Assembly (NCBI GenBank): GCA_947179485.1
Contig: OX359249.1
Coordinates: 36,008,250 to 36,072,249 of the forward strand
DNA: 64,000 nucleotides
Source of the DNA: Allacma fusca
Taxonomy: Eukaryota; Arthropoda; Collembola; Symphypleona; Sminthuridae
Direction of reading: 5' to 3'
Position numbers and translations under genes: made by a program. This document shows positions 13,101 to 27,400 of the stretch, in pieces. The notes beneath the pieces are model-generated. The model was not told the origin of the DNA, ran no database searches, and saw only the letters and a list, made by a program, of their open reading frames with translations. How positions within the stretch are numbered: the stretch's first letter is position 1; each line of letters begins with the position of its first letter.

Positions 13101-13760
13101 AAGTTGGTTGAAAAACTTAATAACGCTGAGGACTTGTAAATGAATTATATGAAAAAAATGGTATTAACAGAAACTTTATGAATGCCCAGGAAATTAAAAG
13201 CTCCTTAATTTATGAATTCAGCATGTAGTTATGGATTGCTTCCCTACACACATCCCCCTGACAATGTACACATCCATAAGTCCTATTCCAAGATCCACGT
13301 ACAAACACCTATGTACATCAATATACACACATGTCTGGATAAATTCTAAGACTTTTCTACATTCTCAGCCATGTCCAACATACTTGCATATTCTTATGTA
13401 CGTAAGTAGACTGATATTTAATCTTAAGTTTCCTGTTTATTACACAGCATGAGATGAAGTTTGGTGCTTGCGGCAGCCTTGACTGTAAATAACAGCTCCG
13501 TTGTTGTTCTCTATGTATATTTATTGAGGAGAGAGAGAGAGAGAAACGTGTGCTTTGTGATCGTGCAGTAAAGTAGGAGGAAGCCCATGTGATTCAAAAG
13601 TATAAACGCCTACTGTCCATCCAATATTTTCTCCCTCGTGCCCCATTAAAGTTACGCCGAGAAAAAAAAAATACAAGCCGTAAAGGTCTTCCACACACGG
13701 GGAAAAAGAAACTACTGGAGAATTCCCAGAATCCCAAAAAGGTAGATATATATATATTCC

Positions 13761-13802
<42 letters not shown>

Positions 13803-15395
13803 TCAGGATGCGAGAGAGAGGAGAAGCTGAAGTGTTTTAACTACGCCAAAATGGCCTGGCAGCAGAGGAGTTCAAATAGCGTAGCATTTCACTAATACTC
13901 TAACATCTTAAAAGGCATGCAACTGTAGACACGGGAAAGGTAATACATATATGTATCTATGTATGTATCCACATATATTTATAATGTTACCTGTTGGAGT
14001 GCTGCGGCTCATCGTCCGAGTAGTCAATATCAGGTTGAGGTGGCGGAATGACTCCACGAGTTGCAGTGTTGGTGATATCATTACTAAAACCACTGTCATT
14101 GCTACTGTGAAGGGAGTCCGAGGCGCAGGCTGCTGCGGGAACATGACCATGTCTTCCACTCGTTTGCTGTCCACGGGACTGTGTCGCGGGCACGATCAAG
14201 TTATTGTTGGTGTTTACATTACCTCCCGGACCCATCGGCGACGTTGGGGAGGTGACCGACTTATGGTTTATGGCACTTGGGGTGGTCGGCTGGCTCATCA
14301 TGGACTCCGGAGTCCGGTGAACTATTACATCAGCTAAGTTGAGACGCTTCTGATGAAAAGTAGACGAAGAGGAATTACTACTGCTAGTAGGGCTATAAGT
14401 ACCGTGACCATGACCATGACCGATCATCATTCGGCTTTGGGTCATGTTTTGTTGGTTGTTCATGTTATTCATATTGACAACAGATGGAGGAAGGGGGACG
14501 GCTACAGGCATCGGAGGAGGCACTGGTGAGGCTCCGGAAGCTGCTCCACTCTGATTACTGGAACTCGAGGCGGGCATCGTCGCGGATTTCATGCTCATTT
14601 CCAATGCCGGGGTCGAGACATCCATCTCAGTGTAGGCTACTGGAAACCAGCCCGTCTTCTGAGTACGGAGGTTCTCACCATATTGCCATCCTTTATTTTT
14701 ATCCCCTGAGAATTGTCATATAAACATTGAGACATAATTATTATTTGGGACAATAAGTGAGACAAATGTTGGGAAATGCAAGGCTTAATTCTATTTTAGG
14801 ACTGGGTGCCATACACTTTGACATCTTTATCCTTTATATTTGTTTACATTAAAATATAAATGTATATGTGTATGACATTAATCATTACCAATGAGTCCGA
14901 TGATATCCCCTTCCAAGAAACTCAGTTGATTCTCTCCACTGGATAAGTAAGCATACAGGGCCTTAGCATAGCCAGTGTTACTGGTCTCAGTGGCCACGGC
15001 GAGAGATTTCGGTCGTATGGCAACTCCCGGGTTGCCAGCGCCATCCGAAGCCTCATGACAGAAACCCATCCCTCCACAACTCCCACTACCGCCACCGTTC
15101 ATCATCAAATTCAGCTCAGACTTGGCGCGACTCATTGTGCCGGCTCCAGATGCGAGCGTCAATTCTCCCTGCTCGGACTGCAAGTTAATGATTTCTCCGG
15201 CATCCATTGATTTAGTTTTTCTCAGCTGGGATGAAATGGATGCGGTGTCATCTGCGGAATTACCCACACCTGGTTTTCGAGGACTGCAATAAATACAATC
15301 CTCCTCATCTCCTCCCTTTAAAAGATGAGAGAAAAGCCATGTGATTAATCTCCGAGCACTAATTCACACCTAGACTACTACACCTACGCAGTCCT

Positions 15396-15431
<36 letters not shown>

Positions 15432-18400
15432 TCCCAGATTCACTGAACATGAGCAAAACATATGCATTAATTAACAAAACTATTTTAATCCCACTCTACT
15501 CAAAAGTAAATCCTCGAAAAGTCTAGAGTATTCAAATTAGGGCTGGAGTTTCACAATGCCCCTGAAATAAATGAAATGCGTCTTGGGAAGAAAGTCATTA
15601 ATTTGAATCAGTTATGTAATATTCATGGAGCATATTTCTGAGTCCCATAGGTTACTTTCAAGTTTTATTTCATCTGTAGGATACTTTACAAAATGTATAT
15701 CCTTTTCCTATTTCTCCTCTCCCTCAAGACTTGGAATGAACTTTTATTGTTTCTCCAGAATATTGTTCCCTTCCTCTGCCCTTTTATGTACGGGTGTGCT
15801 CCTGTACATACTATTCTTTGTACTTTCCAGGAAAAGTTTGCTAGCTTTTAGCTCATTGTAATGAATTGCACGTAATTTGCATGCTCGGTGGTGAGTGACA
15901 CGAATTCGTCAGTGAAGAGGCAAAAGGATCTTGATATATTTTTTATGTAATCAAAATAATCCACAGGACTTTTCGCCTCAAGGCAAAATAATCCACGGGA
16001 ATCATGTCTCCGGATTTGTGCTCATTAAGAGATATCACGAATGAATAGATCATTTTGATTTTAAATAAAAATGTATCTAGAACATTTTTCCTCTTCACCG
16101 ACAATATTCATCTAACATTGGTGCTTCATTTCATAATTTATGAACTGTGTACATATCCTGATGCAGTGTTCAGTTTTTCATTATTTCAAGAGCGTTGATT
16201 AAAAACTCCTGTAATAATAATTATTAAAGTCATTCATCCGTTTCTGTATGTCCGTTGAAATCATCGAAATTTGAAAGTATTCCAGGAACTATCGCCTTCC
16301 CCCTTGGCTCATATGGAATTTTTTCTGTTATTTCTGTCCTAGTGTGTATGGGCAGCAGCATCTGGTTGAGAGTCATATTTGATTTTGCAAATACTTTATG
16401 GTACATTAGCACGTAGATAAAGGCAATCCTAGTGAGCCTCCGGACAGAAAAGATTCATGAAACCGGATTTAAGTTCACACAGTTGTGTAAGTAGTTTTTA
16501 TTAGAAGGTCCTCAGCGTAGTGATATTTGTAGTGATTCATTTTCATACTGAATGAGCCTGGGTTGTTGCATGTGTGTCCTGGTGTAAGTGTTTGTGCGGA
16601 TGTTACCGGGAGAGAGTAAATTTTAAAACCAAATATTAAGCCAATTTTAACAAGTTAATGTCAGCTGGAGAACCTTTGAGCTTTAAAGCATGCCACTGAC
16701 CAGCTTTGTTATGCTCCTGGTTTTGTTTTTTTTGCGTGAGTGAGCACACACTGGTCAAAGTAAAATATTAATTTCCCGTACATTTCCCCTACGGAGGGAC
16801 GCATGTGACCATAGATATTGGATTATAGAAAAGAATCATGTGTGAAAGTTGAACTTACTTGGATTCTTTTGAGAAGGGAATTCTGCATGGACTCTGGAAG
16901 AATTTCTCGGGTCTTGGCGACTTTCATCCAATTCTCAAGTTTCGTGTTCAGAAGTGAGTTTCCCTTTGAATAGAATGCCAAGTAGTGTTTGGCCAGGGAC
17001 GCTTGGCGCTCGAGAATGAAACCGTAACGACGCCTCTCCTGTGTCAATGCCTGTAATTTAAACAACAATCAAAAACATGAAATCCATTTACGACCAAGCC
17101 AGACACACTACCTTGTTCCGTAAAAAAAAATAGAGTTTTTCTGTCACATTCCCTCCTACAACTAAACCCCATATTTCATTTCAAGTACTTCTTGGGTCAC
17201 CGCTCTAAACTTACCAGGGAAGCATGTCCTTTTGAAACTGGACAAAATATTAAGAATAAGTGAGGAAGGAAGTCGGAGCGAATTGCTTGCAAATAGGTAC
17301 AAAAGTGCCTGATCATTCAGTGTTTCCCATTGATTTTTAATACAGTGTAACGGCAACGGCCACGGCCTATAAAGGAAAAGCCACAGAAAGTAACAATTGT
17401 CAACTTTCCCATATGTGTAGTCTGCATCGGACAGTTACGCAATAATAAATCCAGATAAAATCGAGTCTGACGTAAGACAACGAGAAGTGAAGACACGGGA
17501 GGGGTAGAGGAGCAAAAAAAAAAATATGCGATGCAACTTCCTCCTTTCTATTTCTTTGGTGACGATTTATGAAAAGGTAATCCGGTATTCTTTCAGTGTT
17601 CCCCAAAACTTATCAACTTTGTCATGGATACTGGAGCCCGGGATGAAACGAATTTTTTATCATTGTGTGCGGGGAACGTGCTAATATTACCAAAAGACGA
17701 CGACGACTCATAAACACAATAATACATCTGTTACAGAATGTTGATGTCTACTCGTAGACTTGTGGGTGTATACTCTCCTAGAGGGAAGGGAAAGAAATCA
17801 AAGGGTTATGTTTGGATGCAAAGAAAATAAAGAAACCCTACACTATGAACAATACTATTTCATTTTATACGGACATTTATTTCGTATGGTAAACGGACGG
17901 GACGGACTTGGGAATCAGAATGGATGATGTCGCATTGGGAAGGGGAAGAATTGAATTCTTTTGACCATTGACCGATCGTAAATGTGAATGACCGGGTACG
18001 GAAAAGAAAACCCGTCCTTTTTCTCCACTTGACTTTTATTTGATGTTACGGTGGCACATCATTACTCTTAACTTATATTGTTTATTGTTAGCCCTGTCAT
18101 ACTCCGAGTTGTATTTCACAAGGTCATGAACTTTTCCATTAAAACTCAATGTTTTCTTTTGGTCTCCCCTCCCTCCTGTGAATGCTAATTATGATTATCT
18201 TAATTTCAATTATAAATTAAAAGCTGATGTCTTCTCCCTTTCTTTGCATGCAGGTTTTTTTTTTGTTACCAAGCCTTCGACATATGACTATGCTGAGTAT
18301 CATAACAGCGCGTATATCCTTGTTTGTGTACATGACATCCAATGGAGTAGGTTTGGTATTCGTGTGTGTTATGTGAGTGTGTGTGTGTGTGTATAGTAAG

Positions 18401-21400
18401 ATAGAGCGGAGTTTGTGGGATCTCATAAAAATTCTTGCCATGATTGATATTTTATCATTCATCTTTAAACTATTGTGCTTATGCAGGTGACGTCATCTGG
18501 ACATGCAGATGATCCTTTGGTATGTACAGTCACTTGAAACACACTCCTATCTACATTTTTTAGATGTTCAGGTAACTACCAAAAGCAGTAACTGTACTTA
18601 ACTAGTATATTATTCTGTCTAAGGGATGTAAGATCCTGAAACAAGTTAAAACATTAGCGTGTGCGTTGCTCTGTAATGACTTGTAATAAATACTTTTCAC
18701 ACTATTCCATGCAAATTCCTACTTTGCATTTGCATTCCGTAGGGGTAAAGAAAAAAAAATTAACTGTCTGCACTTGAACATTATCCTGATTATGATCCTG
18801 CTAATTTCTTACTATTGAATAACTTTTGCCTTTGTAAAATCCCTCAGAGGGATTCCCTCCATCATTAAAATGTATACTCGGACTTTTGATTTCTTCCTGG
18901 AAGTTGTGGCGCTTTATAAGTCAGTGGTATTGTCAATCTTTGGGTTCACTCTCTAAACTCACTTGTTTCAAGATTACAGCGTGTTCCGATTTAAGATTAC
19001 ACTTACACTCCCATCATACATATACACGTCTGGATGCTACAATTTATTTTATATTTATTATGTACATTTTTATTCAAGTCGTTAAATCGTTATCAACGAA
19101 ATTGAGTATTGGACTGTGTTATGGCACATTTTACAGCCAACCATAAAGTGAGACTTATCAGAATTTAGAATTTCACCAACACACTTATCTCTGCAACACT
19201 AGAAATTTGATAGCTACATATTAACATAAACGTGTAAACTGAATTAACAGTAAGTCTTGTTCTTTCCTCTGCAAAAGTTATTCAGAAAAAGACACAACAT
19301 CCATAATAGTACTCTAAAGTATTAAAGCAATTGTTGTAAAACATGCTCATAATTTCCCAGCCACAGCAAGAAGGACAAGTGAAATCACAAACGTAGCACA
19401 CCAGCTTGATGTCTTGCATCCTAATTCCCAAGATTCCCTTTGAGTATTGGGTGTGCATACATACGTCCTTAACTTATTACGTGCGAGTAAACAAAATAGT
19501 GAGGCACGCATTGGATCCCTGCCTATTGGATACCTTTCCGATGGATTCCATCCAACGACACAGACAGACAGTTCATTGAGTAGGAAATTTTCCAATGAAA
19601 CCCAACAAATCAAAGGAGAAAGGATGGAAGGAGATGGAAAAGGATAAAATATTTAGCCTCGTTAAATAAACTGTAAGTTTGCAGAAATGTGTACAATTTA
19701 TAGTAAGTTGAGACTCATGGCAGCATAGTGCATTTTTTTTTCTAAATTATTAAGGGGATGGATCACGACGAGAATTGCAGCAGGTTTAAATAATTTTTTA
19801 TGTAGCAACTTTAATTTTATACTCTCGTCACTTTTGTCAAGCTCTGAAATATTTTTCACCTCTCCGAAAGCTACGTAAAAATATAAAAAAAGAGAATGGA
19901 ATGGAATGGAATGGAACACCAGCATTTAACGACTTAACGACTCAAGGGTGCAAGGGTCAAGATACATACTTGGCTATGAAATGCCGTAAGAATCTACGCT
20001 CAATTTACGATCCATGCTCTCGCAGACAACGTATTTTTTTTTTAACTTACGCAGCAACATTCGAGTCCCGTTCAAAAATCCGAGGGAATGACAGTAATAT
20101 TTTGCTGTAATTTACCTTAAACCTTGGCAAGTGTAGTTTTGCTACTGTAGTTACGATGTAGCCTTCAACAACATCATCATTTGCTTTGAAGTCCTGGGTA
20201 AAATGACGTCAATAGCTAACACAGCATTTGTGAGTAATTGATTTGTCCAGACAGGAATCAGCTCCTGGGGATCCCTCGACATGGGTTTCCGTACTCATAA
20301 CCGTGACTAAATGTGTTTTCAATGTTTTTCCAACCAATACCATATTTTATGCCCCACATATTTTTCAACAAACGAGAATGAGTAATTGCTTGATTAATAT
20401 TAGGTTTCATGGCGTAAACCACTAGGGAACATGTAAATATTGGGCTACGCTTTCATTTTCCACTTGCAAACATTTTCTATGAGTTCATATGGATGATATA
20501 AGGACTCTATTACTATTTTAGGAGGTGGAATCATAGATGTAGTAGATACCTCTGTCAATAACAATTTTGCCCGTAGGAATACAGGAAGGCTGTGTGCCGT
20601 GCCATTACTTTTTTTTTTTTTTGCCTAACTGTTGCTTGTGTGTGTACTAAAATCAAGGGTACGGATATTTAATTTTTTCCCCCTCAAATATCAACCCTCT
20701 GTAATTCATCTAACGATCCAATTACAGCGGATGGTAAAACGAAAGATGAAATTGCAAGATAAAAGCATAATAACATACCTCTTTGATTGATTTATCGCAA
20801 AATGCTTCCAGTTTTGAACGTTCTTCCTCCAAAGTCTGCATCACCTGAAAAATCATAAGAGAATTGGTTGTACTTGAGTTGTACAAGGCAATATGTAGGG
20901 TAGGTCTGGCTCCTTAATTATTACATACTTACAATTAGTGTCAGTTTACATCTGTATACTATGCACTTATGCAAACAGCAAGAATAATTAGGGACGATTA
21001 GATACCACAAATAACAAGCACACTCTCAACTAACACTCCTTTTACTACCAGCATGCTCCTAGGAATTCCAAAAAGTCTTTGAGGGACAAAAAAAATGAAT
21101 ATTATTATTTACATCAGATATTTATATATGTACAATTAAGTCTATAACCACTGTATATGGATAGATACCTTTCTGACCCAGCTTTACAACTGCATCTGTT
21201 TAATGCATACATATGTACATACATACACACATGCACCCACAATCAGCATTTTGTGTGCATCATCAATTTTGTTTCACTGCCCTGGAATTTCATTAAAAAT
21301 TCAAGTACTGTAATCCTATAGAGTCCTCTGAAACTAGCCTTCTCAACGACAGCACTTGAAGATAGGATCTTGAGAACCACACGTGAAGACTCTTTTGTCG

Positions 21401-24400
21401 GATTTAAATTGCTAAAAATCACAATGAAATTCTACTTTTGAACGAAGACGGAAGACCACACATTGTGAACATGTAGGGATCTTCCCAAGAGCAAGTGAAT
21501 AATTGTAAGGCTTGACGAGGAGGATGTTTAGTTTGCAAACTTGGGAGTTTACCATGCTGCCAATACATACTTAGCATGGATGTAGGCATTTGCCCGATAA
21601 CCCCATGCTCATAAATCAACACATGCTCCGTCAAGCTCTTCAAAAATGACAATGGAGACATGAAACTCGACGAGATTGAATTGTACCTTAGTTCGGAATG
21701 ACTAGAGGTCAAGACGAAAAAATTTGGATATAGCGGTGATCGGTGACGGTGATGTGGTGGGTCACTGAGCGTAGAAAATTGTGAATTGAGGAGCCAACAT
21801 ATCAAATAAATTAAAAAGATTGAGGAGACATCCACAATTCTTGATTGGAGCCAGACAAGCTAGGACCTAGCTCATTGTAATGAAGACAAGTTTGGAGTCA
21901 TAAATGCCAAGGTAAGCGGAACTTGGCCTGCGAGATTAAGCCTTGCGAAATTATATGTACTACTACTCTAAATTAAGAGTAGTTACTTTGCTCCCAGTAA
22001 TAATTTATTTTTTTATTAAACTCGATTTTTTAAGGCAACCATTAATTTCCCTATTGCTCTCCAACCAGAGCAACAACGTCAGAACTATAAACATAATTAA
22101 GCATTCCAGCGTCTACGGTCTACGCAGTTATGTTTGTTTGGGCTCGCGCTCTCATTTTCTTGTCTCGAGATTTTTTTTTTGTAGGAATTAACGAGTAAAT
22201 AGTATGAAAGTAGAAATGGGAACCGAGGGGTGAGCCTGTAGGCAATCAAGCAATGCCAAATTGAAAGTCACATTGTATGCTTAACTTCCTTCAAGCTTAT
22301 TGTTAGTAAGTGCCTGCCCTTATGCCGAGTTTAAATTAAATGATAACAAATTAATGCACTTTTTTGGCCTAAATAAATCTATCCTCCGACCTTGACTCGG
22401 CTCGGGAGCTTTAAAAGTCATAACAATTTTGTTCTTTATAGACCCTTCAGAGCAGTATTTAACTAGATGGATTAAAATGAATGAACATGGGGCAGGACTG
22501 GATATTAAATGCTTTTGCCTTTACACGGAACGATTTTTCATTTGCAAAAATTGCATTTGTACATATGTATATGTCATATGTACTCACACCCAGTCTTCCA
22601 AAGTAAATATTTACTGGGCTTCAAAACCCAAGGGGAAAAAATTGCACGGACAGTCTCTACTAGTATATGACAGAGTGAAAGAATGACTTAAAATAATATG
22701 ATAAAAAAGTTACAGTCATGGTCATTTGTAGACCCATCGGGGGACATCAAATGGGTCGTGACAGTAACTCCTGTGGAACTAAAGTGTCACACTTGGAGTT
22801 ATGTAGTTTTCCAAACACCAATGACAAAATTGAAGAGGTATTAGAAAGCATCATTGAACATTTGTAAATTAAGTAATTTAACTTTGAAAACGACCGGCGT
22901 AAAAGCTTTAATGATGGTGACACTCACGACGTGAGTTCCCAACCTTTCCTACAAAACTTGCCAATAACCTATGTGTGTATGCGGAAAGGGGGTAATAAAT
23001 TCCAAGGTTTTTTTTATGATTCAGGTAATTCAGGAAATCGTTGAAAAAAATGTTCCTATCTGATAACAGAGTAAACAAACATTAGAGGGGTAAGGAGTAC
23101 CTCCAAGAATTTTGAATATGCTGACTCTACTGTCTAGAGATGTGCATCTGTGCGCAGATGGGGAATATCCGTGCCATAAGGTTTCTTCAAAGAATTTACT
23201 CAGTTTCATTGTTCCACCAATCTGAACCCACACACACATTTTCAGTGCTTTGTTGTCATTTCCTCTCGAATTCACCGATGTTTTTCCAACTCTGTCTGAT
23301 ATACTTGTTATCTCAACTATAATAGTTTCTTCCTCAGTATTCGCCTTTAATGTATTAATGACTCGCAAATGCTCAGCACGCATTTGCAATTTAATGAGCT
23401 GAGATTTATTAGTGTTGGCGGTTTCACCTGACTTAAAGAATTTCTATTAAATACATTACAATGTACATCAAAGGAATTCTTCAATTGAATTCCAAGCTAA
23501 ATTTATTACAACAGGTAGATACACTCTAAGCTTTTTGTCGTTGACTTTTTCACCTGCAAGAGTCTCGCAGTTATGTGATTGCTAATAGGTTCCTATGTAG
23601 ATACATAAGACAGATGAAGTCTATTAACCACAACAACAACAACTTCCAAGTGAGTGAATCCAACATCCAACCCTTCACTGACTGATTATGAGCACATGGA
23701 GAGACATAATTTGTATTCTACATACACAACAGCAGAGAACCGACAATGAACTATTGTTCCCAGTTAATTGGAAATGATCCCCTCAAAATAACTTGCAAAA
23801 GATAATTATGAAGATAGGGTTTTTATGAGTAGAAGTAATTATTCAATTTTGAGCAATCTGACACAAGTGCGTACGTGAAGTTGTCAATCCATACTGGTTA
23901 TTGATTGATGGAGTGGATTTACTACCCAGGAAGCGAAGATACAGTTGCGACCTTATGTCTCCCCTCCTAACAGGCTATCTGCTGGTATTGTATTCTTAAA
24001 TAATTATTATTCCGATCCACTTACAAATTCAAACTTTCTCGCTCTATCCTTTTTGCTATTGTTAAATTTAAGTAATTCATCTTGTGAATAATTCCCATTT
24101 AAAATCCCTAAAGCTTTTAAAAAAAAAAACTTCAAAGGTGGAACAACGTACCAAACGGAAACAGACTTTCTTTAGCAGTCTTCCTCATTCCCTAAGAAAT
24201 TTACATGGTAATGTTCAATCAAAGCAATGCCCTCCAGATGAAGTGCTCGAATTGATACTCCCTCATACCATAACCATCCCAGGTAATATCCAACGGTTCT
24301 GATACACCCTCCTGATTTCCATAAGTTCAGTTAGACATCCTCAAAGGGAGTTTTTGAAAGTGAGTGCATACTGATGATTTAATTCTTCAGTAATTTCATA

Positions 24401-27400
24401 ATGGTGGGTTCAAAATTGAATCCACCTCATCATTTTGCACAGAGTGAAATGTATCTATCTAAGTACTGCCTTGGACTTCCAGTAACCTGCATTCACAGAG
24501 GGCTAGAGCTGCATAAATAAAGCACCTAAACCTGCACAATAAAACCTGTACTGCACCCTAATTTAACAGCATGCTGTTCCTCTATAGTTTTTGTCGACGC
24601 TGGTATGTTTCCCGAAGATTTCACAAAATGAAAAATCGACAAAAATCCTGCTTGAAGGCAAAATTTCACTTACAAAAACCACTTGTTATGGATTTACATT
24701 AATTAAACACGATAAGTCAGCTGTAGTGCATGAAATTTAAGAGCGAGGTAATACGACCGGAAGCAATAATATAAGGGAGCTTGAAACAAATTGATACTAC
24801 TTAATGCACACTTACTCAATCTTACATGACTTTCCTGACGGCTGTCTTAACGAAACTAATAAAAATAATGTGAGATGTAAGTACTCTCTCACATGTGAGT
24901 CCATCATAAAATATACGAAGACTAATGTTCTCAGAGAGGCACAATGTTCTCTACGCTATTCAATTGTAGAACAAATACTCAAATACTCACTTTGATTTCC
25001 TTGTCCAAAGTAGCAGCGGATGCATTGGACTTTTTCGATTTCTTCCTCATCTTCTTCACTGTTGATGCGGCCTTGTTGTACGATTCCATTCGTTGCTTGT
25101 GGCACATCAAGAATTTCTTTTGTTCCGTCTGTAAGTACGAGCATAAAAACAACATTATGAGGATTGTGCTTGTAATGTGAGACCTACAAAGTCAAAATTG
25201 TACGTTGGGAACCCCACACGAAAAAAATAAATAACCAAGAATGTAAATATAAAAATGTAAGGTGCAGGGAATACTAAATAATATTTGGTGTGTGTGTGCT
25301 ATTTTGTTGGAGCTTGCCCTCTAAAACTCCGAATACTCCCGCAACAGCCCAATATTACCAGAGAGCGAAGAATTCCTTGTGATTTTGGAAGACAAACAAC
25401 TCTCTTAAACCTGCATAATTAATCCATTAAGGAACCAATGTCTTCGATGCTATCTGCTTCCCCATTAAAACGGCCTGAATAGTTGCTGCGAGAAGCTTTT
25501 ATTATTATGTTTACGACAACCATTCTCATTGCCTACACTTCATTCAAACTATACCACAGTTATGATCGTCGGAATGTAAGAGTCCTGCATGCTCAACTTT
25601 GAATCTTTTTGTGAGTTAGCAATTCTGGCATCAATTCATCTCTCCATTATTGCGTATCCTAATAGTTAACTTTGTTAAACTTCTCCGTACGGATTGAAAC
25701 CTTACTCTTTGAGGCACTTTCCTACAAAGTTTCATATTCCTGCGTTCCTCCCTCACTCTCTCCTAAACTCCTCATTGCGGGGATTTGGCATGACTTCTGA
25801 AGTCCTTAATAACTTGCCCTCTACTCAGCATCCTAATGCTGACCATTATTAAATCCCAAATAAATGTCCTCACAAGTCACCTTTCTATCAAGATAACAAC
25901 ACAACGCATTACAATGCATCAAATGTTAACAAGCTTCAGGTCATTTCTAATAACTTTCGGACTCATCACGCATTTAACAGGATAAGCGGATATCGCATTG
26001 ATATTAATGATTCTATTTGCAGTGTCGATACATATCTGTAATTACTACTGTAGTGTATATGAAAAAAACATATAATGACTTCAATGTTGAAAAAACAATT
26101 GAATAAAGGTACCAAGGATAATGTTATTTTAAAAGCATAAAAGATACAGAAATAGAGGGGATCAAATGTGACTCAGGAAATGCAAGCAAGTGTGGATTTA
26201 ACTGTAACTAGAAAGTAAGTTGTGACTTATACCACACTGGAATATCCAGTTTCCATCATGACTTAAAGAATTTTGGTTATTATACTCTACCCTACCCTCC
26301 TACCCATCCCATCCCACAGAATATTATTAATTGGTACTCCTCTCGCTCCAAAAAGCCTCTCGGAGGTGCAGGGGGAACGAAACAAGAAGAAGCCATTAGA
26401 TGTACGTGGCTTTTGCATGAAAAAAGTTAAGTAATTGGGCCCCATTCATCCTTGAGGAATTTTATACACAGCAGTAGTTATTTAACGAGCACCGGTTTTC
26501 ATTTACCCTTGACTTCCATCAGACACAGTATTATACAGGCTAGTAATAATCATGCGGTAGGAGATCTCCCAGAGAAAAAGGGAGACATAATAATTGCACC
26601 TAGGCCCATGTAATAATAAACTGGAACTGACAAGTGGGATTAGAATCTAGGGGACCGCAGTATATCCACCAGTCTTACACAAGTTTCCCCGAAAAGAAAC
26701 TTTTTCAATTGAAATCCACTTATTAATCGTGAACTTATCAAGTATGCAGACTCCATAGGGTTAACAGTCTCAGTAGTAGTGCACACATACAAAGTAGAAG
26801 GGAACAATGGGCGACAACGTCAGACACCTCCAACCACAATGAATACTTGTGAGAGGAAAATCTCGGGTGGGATAGTAAATCCTGTGAATAAATAATGAAG
26901 GGTACACGCTCACATGGGCACGCAGTCATAAAGAAAACGTCAGACCGGCTCCGAAGAGAAATGTAACACTTATTGTACACTTTCATGTATAGTGTCTATA
27001 GGACTGTAACAGTTTTGCTAAAGTTCAGTAGTATTACATAAAAGAGTTGTTTTACTCCAACGACCCGCTCAAGCGGACAAGAAATGGGAATATCAACAAG
27101 GAAAATGAAGTTAGATGTAAACATCTTTGAAGACCCTACCATGGTCAAAATGGTAAGGAATAAATGTTGAGATGTAAGGAAATAAAATTAATATCAAAAG
27201 AAGCAGTTGGAGAAGAGCATACAGAAAATTCGGAGTAATCTCAGCCTCACTACTTCTTGATGAATTCTATGCTCGTCTTCCCGATGATAATGCCAGGAAT
27301 GGGAATAGGGGATTCAACCAGGGGAGAGCAACATTAACGGAAGAAGGTGAAAGGGAAATTGAGTTCCCATGTTATGTATTTTACTTCTTTATTCCTTACA

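Larger units (their letters stand above)
17051..20778 (-). other. IRSp53 intron (3.7 kb)
   Basis: No gene is recognised. It holds a (GT)n tract at 18376-18392 and a pentamer array (ggaat) at about 19893-19916. Confidence 0.6.

Noticed and set aside
13951-14337. 128-codon plus-strand frame
   Set aside because: It is the antisense of the IRSp53 Ser/Pro-rich exon.
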